A stretch of 45,260 nucleotides of DNA, from NCBI GenBank assembly GCA_035646535.1, contig DASRPD010000111.1:1-45260 (forward strand). Direction: 5' to 3'. The notes beneath the pieces were generated by a model. It was not told the DNA's origin, did no database searches, and was given only the letters and a program-made list of their open reading frames with translations. This document shows positions 39,918 to 45,260 of this stretch, piece by piece. This DNA comes from DASRPD01 sp035646535. Lineage in GTDB: Bacteria; Actinomycetota; Acidimicrobiia; IMCC26256; JANYLB01. The position numbers and the translations under genes were made by a program. The number at the start of each line of letters is the position of its first letter. Within the stretch, counting starts at the first letter, position 1.

Positions 39918-41201
39918 ATGAGCACCGTCGAACCGACCGAGGACTACGACCCGTTCGAGGACTTCAACCGATCCGCCGGCATCGGCGTGGTGGAAGACCC
40001 CTACCCGATGTTCGCACTCGCTCGTCAGCAGGCGCCGCTGATCAAGCAGGACATGACGGCGGCCGCCGCGCTCGATGTCGACGTGGCCACCGAGGTGGCC
40101 GAAGACGCCGCCGACACGCTCGATTTCGTGGACCTCGGGGACATGCCCAACGTGTTCACCGCGTTCAGCTTCGACGCCGTGCAAGCAGTGCTGCGCGACG
40201 GCGAGATCTTCTCGTCGAAGGGCTACGCGGAGGTCATGGGCCCGGTGATGGGCCACACGATCCTGGAGATGGACGAACCGGAGCACCACACCTACCGCTC
40301 CCTGGCCCAGCAGGCGTTCAGCCGCAAGGCGATGGAGCACTGGGAACGGGACCTCGTCGCGCCGATCGTCGACGAGCACATCGACCGATTCATCGACCGC
40401 GGCCGGGCCGAGCTCGTACGCGAGCTGACGTTCCCGTTCCCGGTGAACGTCATCGCCGGGATGTTGGGATTGCCCCGCGAGGACCTACCCCGGTTCCACC
40501 GATGGGCCGTCGAGCTCATCAGCGTCGGCTTCGACGCGGAACGCGGCCTGCGGGCCTCCGCCGCCCTGTACGACTACTTCCAGGCCATCATCACCGACCG
40601 GCGGGCAGCGCCACGCGAGGACGTCATCAGCGTGCTGGCCCACGCGGAGCTCGACGGCCAGCGCCTCACCGACGACGAGATCATCGCCTTCCTGCGCCTT
40701 CTGCTCCCCGCCGGCGCCGAGACCACGTACCGCTCATCGAGCAACCTCCTGTTCGGGCTCCTCAGCCGGCCGGACCAGCTCGACGCGCTGCGCGAAGACC
40801 GTTCGCTCATGGGCCAGGCGATCGAGGAGGGTCTGCGCTGGGAGCCGCCACTCCTCAATATCATGCGGACGTCCACCCGCGACACGGTGGTCGAAGGCAT
40901 CGAGATCCCCGCCGGCTCGACCGTGGTCGTCAACATGGGCTCGGCCAACCACGACGAGCGGTACTGGGGAGATCACCCCGACGAGTTCGATCTCTTCCGG
41001 GCTCCTCGCCAGCACCTCGCGTTCGCGTTCGGCCCGCACATGTGCCTCGGGATGCACCTCGCGCGCATGGAGACCACCGTCGTGCTGAACCGCGTGCTCG
41101 ACCGGCTTCCCGGATTGCGCTTCGATCCAGACGCGGATCCTGGGTTCATCACCGGCATGGTGTTCCGGGCGCCCAACACGCTCCCCATCGTCTGGGACTG
41201 A
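39918..41201 (+). CDS. cytochrome P450
   Basis: A 427-residue soluble bacterial P450 monooxygenase. The oxygen-activation helix is LLPAGAETTYRSSSN, the ExxR motif lies in EEGLRWEPP and the haem ligand is Cys376 in FAFGPHMCLGMHLA. An insertion-like acidic segment at about 50-75 (AAALDVDVATEVAEDAADTLDF) separates the first helix from the first beta sheet and is unusual. Such CYP-class enzymes hydroxylate lipids, terpenoids or sterols with ferredoxin supplied by other genes; no ferredoxin is adjacent. ATG 39918 follows AGGGGATCCT. Expression is probably controlled through the palindrome at 39866. A perfect 25-bp hairpin follows the gene. Confidence 0.95.
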   Translation: MSTVEPTEDYDPFEDFNRSAGIGVVEDPYPMFALARQQAPLIKQDMTAAAALDVDVATEVAEDAADTLDFVDLGDMPNVFTAFSFDAVQAVLRDGEIFSSKGYAEVMGPVMGHTILEMDEPEHHTYRSLAQQAFSRKAMEHWERDLVAPIVDEHIDRFIDRGRAELVRELTFPFPVNVIAGMLGLPREDLPRFHRWAVELISVGFDAERGLRASAALYDYFQAIITDRRAAPREDVISVLAHAELDGQRLTDDEIIAFLRLLLPAGAETTYRSSSNLLFGLLSRPDQLDALREDRSLMGQAIEEGLRWEPPLLNIMRTSTRDTVVEGIEIPAGSTVVVNMGSANHDERYWGDHPDEFDLFRAPRQHLAFAFGPHMCLGMHLARMETTVVLNRVLDRLPGLRFDPDADPGFITGMVFRAPNTLPIVWD

Positions 41202-41232
41202 GCTCCACCCTCACACACCCGCTCCCGACTCG

Positions 41233-41283
41233 CGACGTTTGATGCTTCTGTGACGCCTGGCGTCACAGAAGCATCAAACGTCG
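41233..41283. repeat. perfect 25-bp inverted repeat after P450
   Basis: Arms 41233-41257 and 41259-41283 are exact inverse complements with a single spacer base. It is 31 bp past the P450 stop and upstream of the amidohydrolase promoter. As RNA it would form a very stable hairpin and may terminate the P450 transcript, but no T-run follows. Its sequence is not related to the hairpins at 4017 and 5084. Confidence 0.85.
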
Positions 41284-41348
41284 GGGAGATCGGAGAGGAC
41301 GGCGGCAGGCGAGGCCCGACGGGAGTGCACGCCCAGCAGCGATGCCGG

Positions 41349-41368
41349 TAGGCTGACACGAGCGTCAG
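41349..41368 (+). promoter_or_regulatory. -10 box overlapping palindromic operator, copy 6
   Basis: TAGGCT (41349-41354) overlaps by two bases CTGACACGAGCGTCAG (41353-41368), a perfect-arm copy of the shared motif. Binding would cover the -10 and start point of the amidohydrolase transcript, whose start codon is 30 nt further. Confidence 0.6.
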
Positions 41369-41398
41369 TAAACAGGTCCGCGAACAAGGGGAAGCGCG

Positions 41399-42586
41399 AT
41401 GCAGGCCGATGATCTGATTCTCGTGAGTGTCGACGACCATGTGGTCGAGCCGCCCACGCTGTTCGACAACCACCTCCCCGAGAAATGGAAGCAGTTCGCG
41501 CCCAAGAGCGTGCACCGCGACGGCATCGACGTGTGGGAGTACGAGGGCAACACCATCCCCAACATCGGGCTGAACGCCGTTGCCGGGCGACCCCCCGAGG
41601 AATACAACATCGAGCCGACCAGCTACGACATGATCCGCTCTGGCTGCTACGACATCGACGAGCGCGTGCAGGACATGAACCGCGACGGCGTGCTCGGATC
41701 GATGTGCTTCCCCAGCTTCGTCCAGTTCTGCGGCCAGCTGTTCTCCAAGTCCAAGGACAAGGACATGGCGCTCAACCTGCTGCGCGCCTACAACGACTGG
41801 CACATCGACGAGTGGTGCGCCACGCACCCGGGCCGGTTCATACCCCTCAGCATCCCGCCGATCTGGGATCCCCAGCTCATGGCCGACGAGGTGCGCCGCG
41901 TCGCGGCCAAGGGCTGTACCGCGGTGACGTTCTCGGAGAACCCGGACAAGCTCGGCTGGCCGCACATCTTCGGCGATCACTGGGATCCCTTCTTCACGGC
42001 CTGTCAGGACACGGGCACGGTGATCTGTCTCCACATCGGCTCGAGCTCGACCCAGATCACCACCGCGCCGGGCGCGCCGATCGACGTGATGATCACCTTG
42101 ACGCCGATCAGCCTCATGAACGCGGCGAGTGACCTGTTGTGGTCACCGGTGCTGCGCAAGTTCCCCGACCTGCAGTTCGCGCTCTCCGAGGGCGGGACCG
42201 GCTGGCTGCCGTACTGGCTGGAGCGGGTCGACTACGTGTACCAGCAGCATCGGTTCTGGACCCACCAGGACTTCGGCGACGAGCTGCCGAGCCAGGTCGC
42301 CAAGGATCACTTCACGTTCTGCTTCATCAGCGACCGCGCCGGCGTCGACGAGCGGGCCGCCATCGGGATCGACAACATCACCTGGGAGTGCGACTACCCG
42401 CACTCTGACTCGACCTGGCCGAACTCCCCCGAGTCGGTCGCAAAACAGCTTGACGGCGTGCCCGACGACGAGGTGAACAAGATCACCTACGAGAACGCGA
42501 TGCGGGTGTTCCGCTACGACCCGTTCGCCCACCGCCCGAGGGAGCGGGCCACCGTGAGCGCGCTGCGGGCCGAGGTGCGTGACTGA
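41399..42586 (+). CDS. amidohydrolase-family metal-dependent hydrolase (ACMSD-like TIM barrel)
   Basis: A 395-residue protein of the amidohydrolase_2/COG2159 group. The start ILVSVDDHVVEPPTLFDNHLP supplies the first metal motif (Asp-x-His type, His14). Later elements are VICLHIGSS with a metal His, FALSEGGTGWLPYWLERVDYVYQQH and WECDYPHSDSTWPNSPE, whose Asp is the last metal ligand. These enzymes are decarboxylases or C-C and amide hydrolases; the long-chain actinobacterial members often occur beside P450 and steroid genes, without known substrate. ATG 41399 follows AAGGGGAAG. Regulated through the palindrome at 41353. Confidence 0.92.
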   Translation: MQADDLILVSVDDHVVEPPTLFDNHLPEKWKQFAPKSVHRDGIDVWEYEGNTIPNIGLNAVAGRPPEEYNIEPTSYDMIRSGCYDIDERVQDMNRDGVLGSMCFPSFVQFCGQLFSKSKDKDMALNLLRAYNDWHIDEWCATHPGRFIPLSIPPIWDPQLMADEVRRVAAKGCTAVTFSENPDKLGWPHIFGDHWDPFFTACQDTGTVICLHIGSSSTQITTAPGAPIDVMITLTPISLMNAASDLLWSPVLRKFPDLQFALSEGGTGWLPYWLERVDYVYQQHRFWTHQDFGDELPSQVAKDHFTFCFISDRAGVDERAAIGIDNITWECDYPHSDSTWPNSPESVAKQLDGVPDDEVNKITYENAMRVFRYDPFAHRPRERATVSALRAEVRD

Positions 42587-42619
42587 CGGGCCGGCCAGAC
42601 GCCCCGACGCTCGGCCCCG

Positions 42620-42808
42620 TCAGGCCGTGCGCTTCACCAGCCGCAACCGCGGCACCAGGCCCTCCCCCTGGAGGAGCCGCACCGCGCGTTCCTCGGCCGC
42701 GTCGAACACGACCGCGTCGCCCGGCTCCCGCTCCACGAGGAAGCTGACCACGCAGTCGGCGCACGCGGCGGTGCCTTCCATCACACATTCGTCACAGTCG
42801 ATGACCAT
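42620..42808 (-). CDS. small conserved cysteine-rich protein (62 aa)
   Basis: A 62-residue protein starting MVIDCDECVMEGTAACADCV, with Cys5, Cys8, Cys16 and Cys19 forming a likely zinc or Fe-S knuckle, then a hydrophobic strand and GLVPRLRLVKR at the end. This is a widely conserved orphan family in actinobacteria; I know of no assigned function. ATG 42808 is the family start; a longer frame to 42907 runs through simple repeats and is rejected. It lies downstream of arsC on the same strand, separated by a hairpin-bearing repeat. Confidence 0.72.
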   Translation of the reverse strand: MVIDCDECVMEGTAACADCVVSFLVEREPGDAVVFDAAEERAVRLLQGEGLVPRLRLVKRTA

Positions 42809-42861
42809 GCCGTCAGCCTCACACGAGGTTGTGACACCCATCCCGATCCAGCCGTCCCGAA

Positions 42862-42903
42862 CCCGAGCCCAAGCCCAAGCCCGAGCCCAAGCCCTCGGGC
42901 TCG
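42862..42903. repeat. (CCCRAG)5 hexamer repeat ending in a hairpin
   Basis: Five CCCGAG or CCCAAG units fill 42862-42891. The tail forms a 7-bp hairpin, CGAGCCC/GGGCTCG, at 42882-42903 that may end the arsC transcript. The same hexamer, inverted (GGGCTC), codes a Pro-Glu linker at 45203-45260. The rest of 42809-42953 holds no gene. Confidence 0.6.
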
Positions 42904-42953
42904 ACACGACCGGGGGCCTGCGGCGGGCCGACCCGAGACGTGGAGGAGTCGGG

Positions 42954-43379
42954 TCAGGCGGTCACCTGCAGATCCGCGAGCAGCACCCGGACGCGCCGCT
43001 CGATCTCGTCACGGATCGGCCGAATCGCGTCCACGCCCTGACCCGCCGGGTCATCCAGCACCCAGTCCTCGTAGCGCTTGCCGGGAAGCAGCGGACACGC
43101 GTCGCCGCAGCCCATGGTCACGACGACATCCGCGGCGCGCACGATCTCGTCGGTCCCGGGCTTGGGGAGCTCGCCGGCGATGTCGATGCCCCGCTCCGCC
43201 ATCGCGGCGACGGCCGCGGGATTCACCTCGTTGCCCGGCTCGGAGCCTCCCGACCAGGCCACCGCGCGATCACCGGCGAGGTGTTTGAACCACCCGAGCG
43301 CCATCTGCGACCGGCCGGCGTTGTGGACGCACAGGAACAAGACGCCGGGACGACCATCGTCGAGGGGCTCGTCGATCAT
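42954..43379 (-). CDS. arsC: arsenate reductase, low-molecular-weight phosphatase type
   Basis: A 141-residue LMW protein-tyrosine-phosphatase-fold reductase that converts arsenate to arsenite. The P-loop is CVHNAGRS with Cys17 as nucleophile and Arg23; Cys91 and Cys95 in MGCGDACP are the redox cysteines that relay the disulfide, and WVLDDPAGQ supplies the catalytic Asp. The CVHN and MGCGDACP layout matches thioredoxin- or mycothiol/mycoredoxin-coupled ArsC of actinobacteria. ATG 43379 follows GGAGG and overlaps the aquaporin stop (ATGA), so arsenite made here can leave through the channel encoded just upstream. Confidence 0.93.
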   Translation of the reverse strand: MIDEPLDDGRPGVLFLCVHNAGRSQMALGWFKHLAGDRAVAWSGGSEPGNEVNPAAVAAMAERGIDIAGELPKPGTDEIVRAADVVVTMGCGDACPLLPGKRYEDWVLDDPAGQGVDAIRPIRDEIERRVRVLLADLQVTA

Positions 43380-44107
43380 GGTGCCTCCTCGGTCTCGGAC
43401 GGCGACGGGCCCTCGTGGGCCACGACGAGGTCCGCTGCCGGAATGCCGGGGAACAGGTACCGAGCAAGCGCGACGGCGGCGAGCGCGCCGACGACCTGCG
43501 CAACGACGAACGCGGGCGCGCTCGACGGCGCGATCCCGGTAAACGTGTCGGTGAGCGTGCGGCCGATCGTGACCGCCGGGTTCGCGAAGCCCGTCGACGA
43601 GGTGAACCAGTACGCGGCCCCGATGTAGCTGCCCACGGCGAACGCGGCCACCGTGGCTCGTCCCGCCCGTACGACGCCGAGGATCACGAGGATCAGCCCG
43701 AACGCGGCGACGACCTCGCCCAGCCAGAGTCCGCTCGACGAGCGAGTCCGGGTGGCCAGGGTGACGGCGGGCAGGTCGAACATGAGGTTGGCGATGATCG
43801 CCCCGGCGCACGCTCCCCCGATCTGAGCCAGGACGTACGCGATCGCGTCACGGTTCGTCGTGCCGCCGAGCACGCGATCGGCAAGGGTCACGACCGGGTT
43901 GAGGTGGGCTCCCGAGACGGGACCGAGGGCGAGGATGAGCGCGACCAACCCACCGGCGGTTGCGATCCCGTTCTCGAGCAGCTGCAGGCCGACGTCGTCG
44001 GGTGACAACCGGCTCGCCGCGATACCCGAGCCGACGACGATCATGACGAGCAATCCGGCCCCCACGGCCTCCGCCGTTGCTCGTCGGGCAAGGCTGTGAT
44101 CGCTCAC
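43376..44107 (-). CDS. aquaporin/glycerol-facilitator-family channel (AqpS-like)
   Basis: A 243-residue MIP channel with six membrane helices. The two pore half-helices carry HLNPVVT at about 68-74 (NPV instead of the usual NPA) and FANPAVT at about 173-179. It starts at GTG 44107 with no clear ribosome-binding site. Coupled to arsC by a 4-bp overlap and divergent from arsR, it most likely lets arsenite flow out, as AqpS does in rhizobial arsenic clusters; no ArsB or Acr3 pump is present in the window. Water or glycerol transport remains possible. Confidence 0.9.
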   Translation of the reverse strand: MSDHSLARRATAEAVGAGLLVMIVVGSGIAASRLSPDDVGLQLLENGIATAGGLVALILALGPVSGAHLNPVVTLADRVLGGTTNRDAIAYVLAQIGGACAGAIIANLMFDLPAVTLATRTRSSSGLWLGEVVAAFGLILVILGVVRAGRATVAAFAVGSYIGAAYWFTSSTGFANPAVTIGRTLTDTFTGIAPSSAPAFVVAQVVGALAAVALARYLFPGIPAADLVVAHEGPSPSETEEAP

Positions 44108-44208
44108 GAGCGGGCTCCCGTGGTGGCCGGCGCGGCCCTCGCGACGGCGGGGGCCGTGGCCGCGGGACCCGGTACGGCCGCCTGGTCGATAGATTGGTGT
44201 ACGTCGAT

Positions 44209-44236
44209 TGATCGATCATCACCGATCGATCGATCA
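44209..44236. promoter_or_regulatory. ArsR operator-like inverted repeat
   Basis: TGATCGATC and GATCGATCA, 9-bp arms spaced by 10 nt, in an AT-richer patch between the divergent aqp-arsC and arsR genes. A TAGATT -10-like box lies near 44190. Position and symmetry fit an ArsR-family site that represses both directions until arsenite binds. Confidence 0.5.
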
Positions 44237-44318
44237 GTGTCAATACGTGAGCATGTCAACGCGAGCGCTCGGCGCATCGCCCCCAGGCGACGGTGGCCTC
44301 GCACGGACGGAGGATGTC

Positions 44319-44712
44319 GTGGCGACCCGAACCCGCCCTCGAACCACCGGCTCACGCGCGCCGGAGGAATGCAACCCATCGGTGCTGTCGGAGCGACTCG
44401 ATCGCCCGCGTGCCGAGCGACTCGCAGGAGCGTTCGCCGCGCTGGCGGACCCGGTGCGTCTCCGGCTGCTGAATCTCGTCGCCCAAGCGGGTGAGGTGTG
44501 TTCCTGCGACTTGCTCGCCCCCCTCGGAAAAGCGCAGCCGACGATCTCACACCACACGAGCGTGCTCGCCGACGCCGGCTTGATCATCGGTGACAAGCGC
44601 GGTCGATGGGTCTGGTGGCGCGTGGTGCCCGAACAGCTCGCGGCGCTGCGCTCGGCGCTCGACCCGGCACGGGCCGATGGCGATACCGGTCAATCGGTCC
44701 CGAGCGCGAGGG

Positions 44713-44732
<20 letters not shown>
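44319..44732 (+). CDS. arsR: ArsR-family arsenic-responsive repressor
   Basis: A 137-residue winged-helix repressor: ALADPVRLRLLNLVAQAGEVCSCDLLAPLGKAQPTISHHTSVLADAGLI, then RGRWVWWRVVPEQL. Possible arsenite ligands are Cys61 and Cys63 in EVCSCDLL, with Cys18 in the N-terminal arm. The combination of an arm Cys with helix Cys resembles the Corynebacterium glutamicum-type site more than the E. coli CVCDL-only site. GTG 44319 is 5 nt after GGAGG and is preferred; GTG 44247 or ATG 44253 would add a low-complexity arm, and a TTG at 44208 lies in the operator. It is divergent from aqp-arsC. Its last 20 bp overlap the convergent NYN gene. Confidence 0.9.

Positions 44733-45260
<528 letters not shown>

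Noticed and set aside
44208..44318. TTG 44208 start for ArsR
   Set aside because: It lies inside the operator repeat and has no ribosome-binding site; GTG 44319 has GGAGG at 5 nt.

Overview
The window is GC-rich chromosomal DNA from an actinobacterium-like organism. The evidence is the mycothiol-linked maleylpyruvate-isomerase-type fold, frequent GTG starts, many leaderless start sites (a TAnnnT box 6-7 nt before the start codon), and the many acyl-CoA dehydrogenases. The gene mix (steroid- or lipid-type acyl-CoA degradation, cytochrome P450, LLM flavin enzyme, DUF35/thiolase pair, small conserved CxxC proteins) would fit Acidimicrobiia or a related lineage, but I cannot prove the taxon from sequence alone. 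I recognised no rRNA, tRNA, CRISPR array, insertion sequence or prophage.

Layout. 1-4 kb: start of a flavin amine-oxidase-like gene, a divergent short-chain dehydrogenase, then a molybdopterin oxidoreductase overlapping a mycothiol-dependent isomerase-like gene. 4-7 kb: an AbiEi/DUF559 nuclease-like gene flanked by two sequence-related hairpins, a metallo-beta-lactamase-fold hydrolase and three small proteins. 7-11 kb: aldehyde dehydrogenase divergent from an acyl-CoA dehydrogenase, then an acyl-CoA synthetase. 11-15.5 kb: two divergent acyl-CoA dehydrogenases; the minus-strand side continues into an unknown gene, a limonene-epoxide-hydrolase-like gene and a DUF6941-like gene. 15.5-22 kb: citrate synthase, then a catabolic operon (acyl-CoA dehydrogenase, crotonase, class III CoA-transferase, DUF35 protein, SCP2-type thiolase). 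22-28 kb: a degenerate PAS sensor kinase, a fused IpdAB-like CoA-transferase and a second divergent acyl-CoA dehydrogenase pair. 28-31.5 kb: C69-type Ntn hydrolase, class III aminotransferase and kinase-like DUF6206 protein. 31.5-36 kb: pirin and a peptide-type ABC importer without ATPases. 36-42.6 kb: LLM flavin enzyme, a fused electron-transfer flavoprotein, DoxX, P450 and amidohydrolase. 42.6-45.3 kb: a small CxxC protein, an arsenic cluster (arsC, aquaporin, arsR) and an NYN nuclease-like gene running off the window.

How they work together. Most of the region looks like an acyl-CoA beta-oxidation and ring or side-chain degradation toolkit: CoA activation (ligase, CoA-transferase), alpha-beta dehydrogenation by five acyl-CoA dehydrogenases feeding the fused ETF, hydration, probable retro-aldol or thiolytic cleavage, and entry to citrate synthase. 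The crotonase and thiolase both lack canonical catalytic residues, so the chemistry may be non-standard.

The most interesting signal outside the coding regions is a 16-bp palindrome, CTGAC-N6-GTCAG or a close variant. It overlaps the promoters of at least five catabolic transcription units (274, 8339, 16886, 39866, 41353), with weaker copies at 14239 and 26770. This predicts one dispersed regulon whose regulator is not in the window. Other leads are the hairpin-flanked nuclease gene, the Lys-for-His sensor kinase with a 3-prime frameshift, two tiny upstream ORFs abutting catabolic genes, and the Ntn hydrolase/aminotransferase/DUF6206 operon.
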